A DNA stretch of 64,000 bases from Burkholderia contaminans (GTDB taxonomy: Bacteria; Pseudomonadota; Gammaproteobacteria; Burkholderiales; Burkholderiaceae), in contig NZ_CP090640.1 in NCBI RefSeq assembly GCF_029633825.1, positions 2,666,001 to 2,730,000 of the forward strand, given 5' to 3'. Shown here one piece after another: positions 25,820 to 36,343 of this stretch (positions are counted from its first letter, which is position 1; each line of letters begins with the position of its first letter). Below the pieces are notes generated by a model, which saw only the letters and a program-made list of their open reading frames with translations, searched no databases and had not been told where the DNA came from. The translations under genes were made by a program, and so were the position numbers.

Positions 25820-25892
25820 GATGGCCCTCCAGAAGGACAAAATCCTCACTCAGCGTAGTCCACTGAGTGAGGATCGGGCTGACCATCCTATT

Positions 25893-25917
25893 AAGCCCGC
25901 CGAAAGGCGGGCTTTTT
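25893..25917. terminator. Terminator of the efflux operon, interrupted by IS copy B
   Basis: GCCCGCC (25895-25901), loop GAAA, GGCGGGC (25906-25912), then T5 on the plus strand. On the minus strand, the efflux-operon direction, the stem is followed by just TT before the IS sequence AATAGG. The remaining T run is found at the other IS end next to truB (plus-strand AATAAAAA at 24523-24530). Confidence 0.85.
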
Positions 25918-25938
25918 GTTTGCGTTCAGGCTGCGTGT

Positions 25939-27498
25939 TCAGTGTGCAGCCGATGCCGCAGCACCTGCATCGCCGCCACCCGAGCGCTCGGGCTTCGTGA
26001 TCCAGATCAGCCCGATCAGCAGCACGAAAATCGCCGCCGAGATGTAGAACAGGTCGTTCACGCCGAGCTGCGCGGCCTGCTGTGTAGCCATGTTGTTGAT
26101 CAGCCCGTGCGCCTGGTCCTGCGTCAGCCCGAGGTTGCCCATCTGCATGACGGCCTGGTTGAACGTCGGGTTGTAGACGTTCGCCTGCTCGACCAGTTGC
26201 GCGTGATGGAAGTTGTTGCGATGGTCCCAGGCCGTCTGGAAGATCGACGTGCCGATACCGCCGCACATGATCCGCACGAAGTTCGACAGGCCCGATGCCG
26301 CAGGGATGCGGTGGCCGGGCAGGCCGGACAGCGTGATCGACACCAGCGGGATGAAGAAGCCGGCCATCGCGATGCCCTGCACGAGCGTCGGCAGCGTCAG
26401 CGACCATTCGTCGACGCCCGTCGTGTAGCGCGACCGCATCCAGAAGCACAGCGCAAACGTCAGGAACGACGCCGTCGAGATGAAGCGCGGATCGGTGCGC
26501 GGCAGATACTTCCCGGTGAGCGGAGACAGCAGGATCGCGAACAGGCCGACCGGCGCCATCACGAGACCGGCGTCGGTCGCGGTGTAGCCGATCTGCGTCT
26601 GCAGCCACAGCGGCAACAGCACGAGGTTGCCGAAGTACAGGCCGTAGCCGATCGACAGCGCAACCGTGCCACCGGTGAAGTTCCGCATGCGGAACAGCGA
26701 CAGGTCGACAACCGGGTGCTCTGCGGTCAGCTCCCAGATGACGAAGAACGCGAACGCAATGACGGCGGTCAGCGCGAGCACGATGATGGTCGTCGACGCG
26801 AACCAGTCGAGATCCTTGCCCTTGTCGAGCATGATCTGCAGCGACCCGACCCAGACGACCAGCAGCGCGAGGCCTACGCCGTCGATCGGCGCGCGGCGCA
26901 CGGCCGACTCCCGGTTGCGGTAGATCGCCCACGTCGCGGCGGCGGCGGCGATGCCGACCGGGATGTTGACGTAGAAGATCCACGGCCACGAGTAGTTGTC
27001 CGAGATCCAGCCGCCGAGAATCGGGCCGGCAACGGGCGCGATCAGCGTTGTCATCGCCCATAGCGCGAGCGCCATCGGTGCCTTGGCGCGCGGATAGCTC
27101 GACAGCAGGAGCGCCTGCGACAGCGGAATCATCGGGCCGGCCACCGCGCCTTGCAGCACGCGCGATCCAAGCAGGAACGGCAGGTTGGGCGAGAGACCGC
27201 ACATCCACGACGAAATCACGAACAGGATGATCGATGCGAGGAACAGGCGCACCTGCCCGAAGCGGTCGGTCAGCCAGCCGGTCAGCGGCACCGAGATCGC
27301 GTTCGCGACCGCGAACGACGTGATGACCCACGTGCCCTGGTCGGACGACACGCCGAGGTCGCCCGAGATGGTCGGGATCGCGACGTTCGCGATGGACGTG
27401 TCGAGCACGTTCATGAACACCGCGAGCGATACCGCGATCGTCCCGATCACGAGTTGCCCGCCCTGCAAGGGCGGGTGAGAGACAGGAGCCTGTGCCAT
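25939..27498 (-). CDS. DHA2-family MFS multidrug efflux permease (EmrB type)
   Basis: 519 residues with 14 predicted membrane segments, the DHA2 (14-TMS) topology. Motifs include DTSIANVAIPTISGDLGVS in the first helix and loop, LTGWLTDRFGQVRLFLAS (motif A), and LQGAVAGPMIPLSQALLL (motif C-like). Works with an HlyD/EmrA adaptor and an outer-membrane channel to pump drugs straight out of the cell by proton antiport. Those partners are the next two genes upstream in the same operon (gap 28 bases). The C-terminus is Gly/Ala-rich. Substrates are unknown; EmrB relatives export hydrophobic uncouplers and antibiotics. Confidence 0.92.
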   Translation of the reverse strand: MAQAPVSHPPLQGGQLVIGTIAVSLAVFMNVLDTSIANVAIPTISGDLGVSSDQGTWVITSFAVANAISVPLTGWLTDRFGQVRLFLASIILFVISSWMCGLSPNLPFLLGSRVLQGAVAGPMIPLSQALLLSSYPRAKAPMALALWAMTTLIAPVAGPILGGWISDNYSWPWIFYVNIPVGIAAAAATWAIYRNRESAVRRAPIDGVGLALLVVWVGSLQIMLDKGKDLDWFASTTIIVLALTAVIAFAFFVIWELTAEHPVVDLSLFRMRNFTGGTVALSIGYGLYFGNLVLLPLWLQTQIGYTATDAGLVMAPVGLFAILLSPLTGKYLPRTDPRFISTASFLTFALCFWMRSRYTTGVDEWSLTLPTLVQGIAMAGFFIPLVSITLSGLPGHRIPAASGLSNFVRIMCGGIGTSIFQTAWDHRNNFHHAQLVEQANVYNPTFNQAVMQMGNLGLTQDQAHGLINNMATQQAAQLGVNDLFYISAAIFVLLIGLIWITKPERSGGGDAGAAASAAH

Positions 27499-27526
27499 GT
27501 CGGTTGTTTTTCCGGAGTCGGAACGG

Positions 27527-28741
27527 TTACATCATCTTCGCGACGGCATTCGACTTCGACGCGGCGGGCGCCGATGCGTTGCCGCCTGCGTTCTCGGCGA
27601 CGATGCGGGCGATTTCGGCATCGGCTTCGTCGCCGTACTTCGCGAACACGTTGGTCTCGTAGACGGTGTTCGGCGCGTTCACGAGCTGGTCGCCGCGTTC
27701 GTCCTTGATGTCCACGTCGACCTGCATCGACAAACCGATGCGCAGCGGGTGCTTGTCGAGATCCTTCGGATCGAGTTCGATACGCACCGGCAGGCGTTGC
27801 ACGACCTTGATCCAGTTACCCGTCGCGTTCTGCGCCGGCAGCAGCGAGAACGCCGAGCCCGTACCGGCCGAGAAGCCGACGACCTTGCCGTGGTACGTGA
27901 CCGACGAGCCGTAGATGTCGGCCGTCATTTCGACCGGCTGGCCGATGCGCATGTGCTTCAGCTGGACTTCCTTGAAGTTCGCGTCGACCCACACGGCATT
28001 GAGCGGCACCACCGACATCAGCGGGTTGCCGGGCGACACGCGCTGGCCGACCTGCACCGAGCGCTTCGCGACGTAGCCGGTAACCGGCGCGGGCAGCACG
28101 TTACGCGCGTTCGCGAGGTACGCGTCGCGCACCTTCGCGGCGGCGGCCATCACGTTCGGGTGCGATGCGATCGTCGTGTTCGCGGTCAATGCGCGATTCG
28201 ATGCGAGCTGCTGCTGCGCGGCGTCGACCGACGCCTGCGCGGCCTTCACCGCGTCGCGGGCATGCGAGATCTCTTCCTGCGACACGGCGCCCGTCTGCGC
28301 GACGGCGAGGCGGCGACGCAGGTCGTCCTGCGCCTTCGACAGGTCGGACTGGCGCAGCGCGACTTGCGCGCGATACTGGTCGTCGTTGACGAACAGGCCA
28401 CGCACCTGGCGTACCGTTTGTGCGAGATTGGCTTCGGCCTGCTGCAGCGCGACCTGCGAGTCGGCCGGGTCGAGCACGACGAGCGGGTCGCCGGCCTTGA
28501 CCGTCTGCGTGTCGTCGGCCTTCACCGCGATCACGGTACCGGTGACCTGCGGCGTGATCTGCACGACGTTGCCGTTCACGTACGCGTCGTCGGTCCCTTC
28601 ATGGAACCGGGCGACGAGGAAGTAGTACAGGCCATACGCGATGGCCGCGATCACGATGACCGCGACGAGCAGCGTCATCATCCGTTTGCGCTTGCCGTTG
28701 TTCTGCGGCTGCGCGCCGGCGGCGTTTTGTTGGTCGCTCAT
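27527..28741 (-). CDS. HlyD/EmrA-family efflux adaptor
   Basis: 404 residues. One N-terminal membrane anchor (MMTLLVAVIVIAAIAYGLYY), then a biotinyl-lipoyl-like half-motif (YVNGNVVQITPQVTGTVIAV), a long alpha-helical hairpin rich in Gln/Ala (about 110-220), the second half-motif (VLPAPVTGYVAKRSVQVGQRV), and a beta-barrel domain. It bridges the EmrB-like permease and the outer-membrane factor across the periplasm. Start ATG with GGAGAAAATCGCC upstream. Middle gene of the operon, 52 bases after the outer-membrane factor gene. Confidence 0.92.
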   Translation of the reverse strand: MSDQQNAAGAQPQNNGKRKRMMTLLVAVIVIAAIAYGLYYFLVARFHEGTDDAYVNGNVVQITPQVTGTVIAVKADDTQTVKAGDPLVVLDPADSQVALQQAEANLAQTVRQVRGLFVNDDQYRAQVALRQSDLSKAQDDLRRRLAVAQTGAVSQEEISHARDAVKAAQASVDAAQQQLASNRALTANTTIASHPNVMAAAAKVRDAYLANARNVLPAPVTGYVAKRSVQVGQRVSPGNPLMSVVPLNAVWVDANFKEVQLKHMRIGQPVEMTADIYGSSVTYHGKVVGFSAGTGSAFSLLPAQNATGNWIKVVQRLPVRIELDPKDLDKHPLRIGLSMQVDVDIKDERGDQLVNAPNTVYETNVFAKYGDEADAEIARIVAENAGGNASAPAASKSNAVAKMM

Positions 28742-28793
28742 GGCGATTTTCTCCGTCCGTTATTTCGAGTGTCTGCGTAGTGGTGGCGCCGGT

Positions 28794-30290
28794 TCAGTTG
28801 GCGGCCTGTTTTGTCGGCTTGTCGGCATCGGGGGCGGCGAGCGGCGTGCCGGTCGCGTCGAACCCGCCACCCAGCGCCTTGATCAGCGCGAGCTGCATGT
28901 CGCGGCGGCGCATCTTCAGGTTGGTCACCGTCTGTTCCGATGCGAGGCGGTTGCTGTCCGCGGTCAGCACTTGCAGCTGCGGCGACAGGCCGGCCTTGTA
29001 GCGGATAACCGCGAGGTCGTAGGCGCGCGTCGACGCGTCGAGCGCGCGTTGCGCATCGCCCATCTGGCGATCTACGGCGCGGATCGACGCGACCTGGGTC
29101 GCGACGTCGTTCAACGCGCTGATCAGTGTCTGGTTGTAGTTCGCCACCGACAGGTCGAAGTCCGCGTAGCGGCCCTTGAGCTGCGCGCGCAGCGCGCCTG
29201 CGTCGAAAATCGGCAGGTGGATCGCCGGGCCGAACTGCGCCTGACGGCTCGCGAAGTTCAGGAATTTGCCCCAGCCGAACGCATCGAAGCCGAAGCCGGC
29301 CGCGAGGTTCACGTCGGGATAGAACTCGGCCTTCGCTTCCTTCACGTCGTGCATCGCGGCTTCGACCTGCCAGCGCGCGGCGACGATGTCGGGGCGGCGC
29401 GAGACGAGATCGGCCGGCAGGTTGCCGGGCAGCGCGACTTCGCCGCTCGGGTTCAGCACGGGCGCCGCGATCTGCAACCCGCGATCCGGGCCCTTGCCGA
29501 GCAGTGCGGCGAGCTGGTAGCGCGCCGTCGTGATCTGGCCGTCGAGATCGGACAGCGAAGCCTGGGTCGTCGCGATGTTGCCGCGGGCCGTCTGGCGTTC
29601 GACGTTGGTGTCGAGGCCGGCCGATACGCGGCCGTCGGTGATCTTGCCGACCGTCTCGCGGTTGGTGATCTCGCGTTGGGCGATGTCGCGCAGCGCATAG
29701 AGCTGCGCGAGCGAGTTGTAGGTGCGTGCGACCGACGACGCGAGCGTGATGCGCGCCTGCTGCATATCGGCTTCGGCCGCCTTTTCCTGCGACACGGCGG
29801 TGTGCAGGCGTTCGCGATTCTTGCCCCACAGGTCGAGTTCCCACGACGCACTCGCGAGCGCGTTGTTCTCGCTGTACCACTGGCCGCCGTACGGGGGCGG
29901 GAACAGCGCATTCGACGAATACAGCTCGCGCGTCCACGAATAGCTGGCTTCCGCCTTCGGCATCAGGTTCGAGCGCGACGATTCGATGTATGACGACGCC
30001 TTAGCGATGCGCGCCTGCGCCTGTGCGATCGACGGATTGCCCTGCAGGGCTTCGTCGATCAGCTTCGGCAACTGCGGGTCGCCGAACTGGCTGGCCCAGT
30101 CGAGCGCCGGCCACTGGCCGCCCTGGGCCGGCAGGCTCTGGGCGGACTCGAATTGCGACACGGGGGCGATCTGCTTGTCGCTCTTGATGCCGATGTAGTT
30201 TGCGCAACCCGCCAGCGCCAGTGCGGCGACCGCGGCAGCGACGGCGGCGCGGCACGACCCGGCGCGCACGGACAACGGGGAGGATTTCAT
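28794..30290 (-). CDS. Outer-membrane efflux lipoprotein (NodT/OprM family)
   Basis: TolC-like channel with two OEP domains. I prefer the ATG at 30290 (MKSSPLSVRAGSCR), which gives a signal ending LALAGC. A GTG at 30326 would add 12 residues, and both have weak AGG-type ribosome sites. Typical motifs are LPKLIDEALQGNPSIAQAQA, ASWELDLWGKNRE, LPGNLPADLVSRRPDIVAAR, and the second repeat FPVDVNLAAGF-like stretch FYPDVNLAAGFGFDAFGWG. About 498 residues. First structural gene of the tripartite pump, located just downstream of the MarR gene with an operator-like palindrome between. Confidence 0.92.
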   Translation of the reverse strand: MKSSPLSVRAGSCRAAVAAAVAALALAGCANYIGIKSDKQIAPVSQFESAQSLPAQGGQWPALDWASQFGDPQLPKLIDEALQGNPSIAQAQARIAKASSYIESSRSNLMPKAEASYSWTRELYSSNALFPPPYGGQWYSENNALASASWELDLWGKNRERLHTAVSQEKAAEADMQQARITLASSVARTYNSLAQLYALRDIAQREITNRETVGKITDGRVSAGLDTNVERQTARGNIATTQASLSDLDGQITTARYQLAALLGKGPDRGLQIAAPVLNPSGEVALPGNLPADLVSRRPDIVAARWQVEAAMHDVKEAKAEFYPDVNLAAGFGFDAFGWGKFLNFASRQAQFGPAIHLPIFDAGALRAQLKGRYADFDLSVANYNQTLISALNDVATQVASIRAVDRQMGDAQRALDASTRAYDLAVIRYKAGLSPQLQVLTADSNRLASEQTVTNLKMRRRDMQLALIKALGGGFDATGTPLAAPDADKPTKQAAN

Positions 30291-30359
30291 CGCGCTGATC
30301 CCTGACTCGGAATGAATGATGGACACTGCAAGGATTTCCTTACATTAATCTGTCAAAAG

Positions 30360-30380
30360 TAATTGTTATGGCAACTATTA
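30360..30380. promoter_or_regulatory. MarR-type operator before the efflux genes
   Basis: Arms TAATTGTT and AACTATTA separated by ATGGC, 7 of 8 positions pairing. It overlaps the marR stop codon and lies about 70 bases upstream of the efflux channel gene. The half-site CAACTATT recurs upstream of marR (30886-30893, opposite strand). Confidence 0.5.
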
Positions 30381-30869
30381 CGTGATGCTGCCGCCGGCGG
30401 TCTCGCAGTAGTTGCTGAGAATGCGGCGCAGCATGCTCTTCAGGAACCCGACTTCCTCCGGCGTGAACCCGTCCAGCACCTGGTCGAGCACGCTCCGGAA
30501 AATCGGCGGCAGCCGTTCGGCGAGCGCACGGCCTTCGTCGGTCAACTCGAGGCGCACGACACGCCGATCCTCGATGCTGCGCACGCGGGACAGCAGGCCG
30601 CGTTTCTCGACCCGGTCGAGCAGGCGCGTGACCGCGCTCGCGTCGATGCCGTACTCGCGCGCGAGCTCGGCGGCCGTCGAGCATTTGCCGACCGCGATCA
30701 TGAACAGCATGCTCGCCTGGGTGCCCGTGATGCCGAGCTCTTCCTGCGTGCGTTGCGTGACGAGGTTGGTCATCACCGACTTCACGCGCGACATCAGATA
30801 ACCGACGCTGTCGTTCATCTGATACGAGGACAGCGGCGAGACGGGTGGTTGGGTAGAAGAATCCGACAT
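30378..30869 (-). CDS. MarR-family repressor of the efflux operon
   Basis: 163 residues from the ATG at 30869 (MSDSSTQPPVSPL), with CAGGG 4 bases upstream. The frame extends to 30932 without support. Winged helix-turn-helix: QASMLFMIAVGKCSTAAELAREYGIDASAVTRLLDRVEKRGLLSR, with the wing RSIEDRRVVRLELTDEG (the DxR signature of MarR wings). The dimer helices are at both ends. It is immediately upstream of, and co-directional with, the efflux genes. Repression relieved by the pump's substrates is the family pattern. Confidence 0.9.
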   Translation of the reverse strand: MSDSSTQPPVSPLSSYQMNDSVGYLMSRVKSVMTNLVTQRTQEELGITGTQASMLFMIAVGKCSTAAELAREYGIDASAVTRLLDRVEKRGLLSRVRSIEDRRVVRLELTDEGRALAERLPPIFRSVLDQVLDGFTPEEVGFLKSMLRRILSNYCETAGGSIT

Positions 30870-30885
30870 AAAACCCTGAAGCTGC

Positions 30886-30897
30886 AATAGTTGACTA
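30886..30897. promoter_or_regulatory. Second MarR-type site, upstream of marR
   Basis: AATAGTTGACTA contains the palindrome TAGT-TG-ACTA (30888-30897) and, read on the minus strand, CAACTATT, shared with the site at 30373-30380. It lies 17-28 bases before the marR start, which suggests autoregulation. Confidence 0.4.
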
Positions 30898-31110
30898 GGC
30901 AGCAGTATAGGCACAGTTGCTTGCCGCGGCAAATGTTAATCGAACGGCAAAGGGCGCGCTTTGTGTCCCACAAATCCACTATCCCAATAAGGTTTTTGGG
31001 GCTTGCCGATGATGCGGGCTTCAGCCGACTGGCGGGTTCGAGGGGAGGGCGCGCCGGCCGTCCAGTGTTGCGTCGCAACGTGCCCGTCGGCTCCCGACAT
31101 CCGCACGTGC

Positions 31111-31116
31111 TATAAT
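31111..31116 (+). promoter_or_regulatory. -10 element for typA
   Basis: A perfect TATAAT 83 bases upstream of typA. The -35 region is poor. The leader contains the hairpin at 31143-31171. Confidence 0.5.
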
Positions 31117-31142
31117 TTGTGGCTTTCCAAGCTGCAATGCGC

Positions 31143-31171
31143 GCGCCCGTGAAAAACGAGCGGGCGCTTTT
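31143..31171 (+). terminator. Hairpin with short T tail in the typA leader
   Basis: GCGCCCG/CGGGCGC stem, 11-base A-rich loop, then TTTT. It lies 28 bases before the start codon. It could be a weak attenuator or a structure that affects translation. Confidence 0.4.
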
Positions 31172-31198
31172 GCGCGTTCAAACGATTTCCAGGTTTCT

Positions 31199-33025
<1,827 letters not shown>

Positions 33026-33052
33026 GCGTTCCGGCCGTTCGCTGCATCGCGG

Positions 33053-33080
33053 AAAAGGCTGCCTGCGGGCAGCCTTTTTT
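33053..33080 (+). terminator. typA terminator
   Basis: GGCTGCC/GGCAGCC stem in the context AAAAGGCTGCC-TGC-GGGCAGCC, followed by six T. Confidence 0.92.
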
Positions 33081-33343
33081 GCATCTGCGCGATATGCAAT
33101 CGGGTTGCCTGCAAAACACTGTTCCCGCGGGTCGTGGCAATCCGGCAAAACCCCGTCGCGCGGTGCTTTCAGGCACATTTCGCCGTGAACTCCGGTATCG
33201 GTTCTGTGATATGCTGCGCGCACGCAAGTTTTAGGTCCTTCCAAGCAAGACTTGATTCGCAATCCGCTAAACGGTCAGGCCGTGTCGCGGAAGGTTGAGT
33301 AACCCGCTATTTCTCGAGAAGCTCGAAGAAAGGTGAGCGTAAA

Positions 33344-36208
33344 ATGTCAGATGTAATGAAGCAGTTTCAGCTGAACTCCTATCTGTTCGGCGGCAATGCT
33401 TCGTACGTTGAAGAACTGTACGATGCATACCTCAACAATCCGGCATCGGTGCCGGAGAACTGGCGAGAGTATTTCGACGCGCTGCAGAATGTGCCTGCAA
33501 CGGACGGTTCGAATGCCAATGACGTCGCCCATTTTCCGATCGTCGAATCGTTCGCCGAGCGCGCGAAGGCCAATGCCTTCATCCCGCGCGAAAGCACCAC
33601 CAATCTGGCTGCGGCACGCAAGCAAGTGCACGTCCAGTCCCTCATCAGCGCCTACCGCTTCCTCGGCTCGCAATGGGCCAATCTGGATCCGCTGAAGCGT
33701 CGCGAACGTCCCGCCATTCCCGAGCTCGAACCCGCGTTCTACGATTTCTCCGAAGGCGACCTCGACCAGACGTACAGCGCAAGCAACCTGTACTTCGGTT
33801 TCGACCAGGCTTCGCTGCGTGACATCGTCAAGGGCCTGCGCGACACGTACTGCGGCACGATCGGCGCCGAATACATGTACATCAGCGACCCGGAACAGAA
33901 GCGCTGGTGGCAGGAGCGCCTGGAGTCGACCCGCGCGACGCCGAACTTCTCGGCAGACGAGAAGAAGCACATCCTGAATCGCCTGACGGCTGCTGAAGGC
34001 CTCGAGCGCTACCTGCATACCAAGTACGTCGGCCAGAAGCGCTTCTCGCTCGAAGGCGGCGAAAGCTTCATCGCGGCGATGGACGAAGTCGTCCAGCACG
34101 CGGGCAAGCGCGGCGTGCAGGAAATCATCATCGGCATGGCTCACCGTGGCCGTCTGAACGTGCTGGTCAACACGCTGGGCAAGATGCCGGCCGACCTGTT
34201 CGCCGAATTCGAAGGCAAGCACGTCGACGACCTGCCGGCCGGTGACGTGAAGTACCACAAGGGCTTCTCGTCGGACGTGTCGACGGAAGGCGGCCCGGTC
34301 CACCTGTCGCTCGCGTTCAACCCGTCGCACCTCGAGATCGTGAACCCGGTGGTCGAAGGTTCCGCGAAGGCGCGGATGGACCGTCGCGGCGACGAAGACG
34401 GCCTGCAAGTGCTGCCGGTGCAGATCCACGGTGACGCGGCCTTCGCTGGCCAGGGCGTCGTGATGGAAACGCTGAACCTCGCGCAGACGCGCGGCTACGG
34501 CACGCACGGCACGCTGCACATCGTCATCAACAACCAGATCGGCTTCACGACGTCCGACCCGCGCGATGCGCGCTCGACGCTGTACTGTACCGATGTCGTC
34601 AAGATGATCGAAGCGCCGGTGCTGCACGTGAACGGCGACGATCCGGAAGCTGTCGTGCTCGCGATCCAGATCGCGATCGACTACCGGATGCAGTTCCACA
34701 AGGATGTCGTGATCGACATCGTCTGCTTCCGCAAGCTGGGCCACAACGAGCAGGACACGCCGGCGGTCACGCAGCCGCTGATGTACAAGAAGATCGCGCA
34801 GCACCCGGGCACCCGTGCGCTGTACGCCGAGAAGCTCGTGCAGCAGGGCGTGATCACCGCGGAAGACGCCGACAACTACGTGAAGGCGTACCGCAAGGCG
34901 ATGGACGACGGTCACCACACGGTCGACCCGGTCCTGTCGAACTACAAGAGCAAGTACGCGGTCGACTGGGTTCCGTTCCTGAACCGCAAGTGGACGGATG
35001 CAGCCGACACGGCCGTGCCGCTCGCAGAACTGAAGCGCCTCGGCGAACGCATCACGACGGTCCCGGAAAACTTCAAGGTCCACCCGCTCGTCGAGCGCGT
35101 GATCAACGACCGCCGCAACATGGCGCGTGGCGACCAGCCGCTCGACTGGGGCATGGGCGAACACCTCGCGTTCGCGTCGCTCGTCGCATCGGGTTACTCG
35201 GTGCGCCTGACGGGCCAGGATTCGGGCCGCGGCACGTTCACGCACCGTCATGCGGTGCTGCACGACCAGAACCGCGAGCGCTGGAACGACGGCACGTACG
35301 TGCCGCTGCAGAACATCGCCGAAGGCCAGGCGAAGTTCACGGTGATCGACTCGGTGCTGTCGGAAGAGGCGGTGCTGGGCTTCGAATACGGTTACTCGAC
35401 CGCCGAGCCGAACACGCTCGTGCTGTGGGAAGCGCAGTTCGGCGACTTCGTCAACGGCGCGCAGGTGGTGATCGACCAGTTCATCTCGTCGGGCGAAGTG
35501 AAGTGGGGCCGCGTGTCGGGTCTGACGATGCTGCTGCCGCACGGCTACGAAGGCCAGGGTCCGGAACACTCGTCGACGCGTATCGAGCGTTTCCTGCAGC
35601 TGTGTGCCGATCACAACATGCAGGTCGTTCAACCGACGACGCCGGCACAGATTTTCCACCTGCTGCGTCGCCAGATGATCCGCCTGTTCCGCAAGCCGCT
35701 GATCGTCGCTACGCCGAAGTCGCTGCTGCGTCACAAGGAGGCGGTGTCGGATCTGTCGGAACTCGCGAAGGGTTCGTTCCAGCCGGTGCTGGGCGAAACC
35801 GACGGCGGCATCGACGCGAAGAAGGTCAAGCGCGTGCTGGCATGCTCGGGCCGCGTGTATTACGACCTCGTCGCACATCGCCGCGAAGCGAAGGCGAACG
35901 ACGTCGCGATCATCCGTATCGAGCAGCTGTACCCGTTCGCGCACAAGCAGTTCGAAGCCGAAATGAAGAAGTACGAGAACGCGACTGAAGTGGTCTGGGT
36001 GCAGGACGAGCCGCAGAATCAGGGCCCCTGGTTCTACGTCGAGCACCATCTGAAGGAAGGCATGAAGGAAGGGCAGAAGCTGGCATACAGCGGCCGTCCG
36101 GCTTCGGCCTCGCCGGCGGTTGGCTACTACGCGAAGCACTACGAGCAGCAGAAGGCCCTCATCGAAGGTGCTTTCGGCCGCCTGAAGAGCACGTCGATCG
36201 CGAAATAA
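33344..36208 (+). CDS. odhA: 2-oxoglutarate dehydrogenase E1 component
   Basis: 954 residues (also called sucA). Thiamine-diphosphate enzyme that decarboxylates 2-oxoglutarate and passes the succinyl group to E2 in the TCA cycle. N-terminal E2-binding segment (YLFGGNASYVEELYDAYLNN), then GMAHRGRLNVL, the ThDP/Mg motif GDAAFAGQGVVMETLNL to NNQIGFTT, and the C-terminal transketolase-like Pyr domain (GQDSGRGTFTHRHAVLHDQN, LLPHGYEGQGPEHSS). Ribosome site GAAAGGTGAG. First of three genes for the complex. Confidence 0.97.
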   Translation: MSDVMKQFQLNSYLFGGNASYVEELYDAYLNNPASVPENWREYFDALQNVPATDGSNANDVAHFPIVESFAERAKANAFIPRESTTNLAAARKQVHVQSLISAYRFLGSQWANLDPLKRRERPAIPELEPAFYDFSEGDLDQTYSASNLYFGFDQASLRDIVKGLRDTYCGTIGAEYMYISDPEQKRWWQERLESTRATPNFSADEKKHILNRLTAAEGLERYLHTKYVGQKRFSLEGGESFIAAMDEVVQHAGKRGVQEIIIGMAHRGRLNVLVNTLGKMPADLFAEFEGKHVDDLPAGDVKYHKGFSSDVSTEGGPVHLSLAFNPSHLEIVNPVVEGSAKARMDRRGDEDGLQVLPVQIHGDAAFAGQGVVMETLNLAQTRGYGTHGTLHIVINNQIGFTTSDPRDARSTLYCTDVVKMIEAPVLHVNGDDPEAVVLAIQIAIDYRMQFHKDVVIDIVCFRKLGHNEQDTPAVTQPLMYKKIAQHPGTRALYAEKLVQQGVITAEDADNYVKAYRKAMDDGHHTVDPVLSNYKSKYAVDWVPFLNRKWTDAADTAVPLAELKRLGERITTVPENFKVHPLVERVINDRRNMARGDQPLDWGMGEHLAFASLVASGYSVRLTGQDSGRGTFTHRHAVLHDQNRERWNDGTYVPLQNIAEGQAKFTVIDSVLSEEAVLGFEYGYSTAEPNTLVLWEAQFGDFVNGAQVVIDQFISSGEVKWGRVSGLTMLLPHGYEGQGPEHSSTRIERFLQLCADHNMQVVQPTTPAQIFHLLRRQMIRLFRKPLIVATPKSLLRHKEAVSDLSELAKGSFQPVLGETDGGIDAKKVKRVLACSGRVYYDLVAHRREAKANDVAIIRIEQLYPFAHKQFEAEMKKYENATEVVWVQDEPQNQGPWFYVEHHLKEGMKEGQKLAYSGRPASASPAVGYYAKHYEQQKALIEGAFGRLKSTSIAK

Positions 36209-36343
36209 CCGACGGAAGCGAAACGGGAAGGCGCCATGCGCTTTCCCGTCTCTTTTGGGCCGCCGGGCGCGTTGCGCGCCGCACCGGCCGAAGGAATCGC
36301 ACGAACCTCGTCATTACCCAGATTAAGCATCCAGGAAAATCAC

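Larger units (their letters stand above)
24531..25892 (-). mobile_element. IS110-family (IS1111 subgroup) insertion sequence, copy B
   Basis: Mirror image of copy A (each base x in A corresponds to 32478 minus x in B). The 14-base inverted repeats lie at 24534-24547 and 25873-25886. It separates truB from the convergent efflux operon, inserted in the shared terminator: the stem stays with the efflux side and the A/T remainder with the truB side. The only clear coding difference from A is two bases in transposase codon 95. The pair therefore reflects recent transposition. Confidence 0.9.

Noticed and set aside
33347..36139. 930-residue reading frame antisense to odhA
   Set aside because: Shadow of odhA. 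The composition (Arg/His/Val/Asp) is typical of reverse-complement coding frames.
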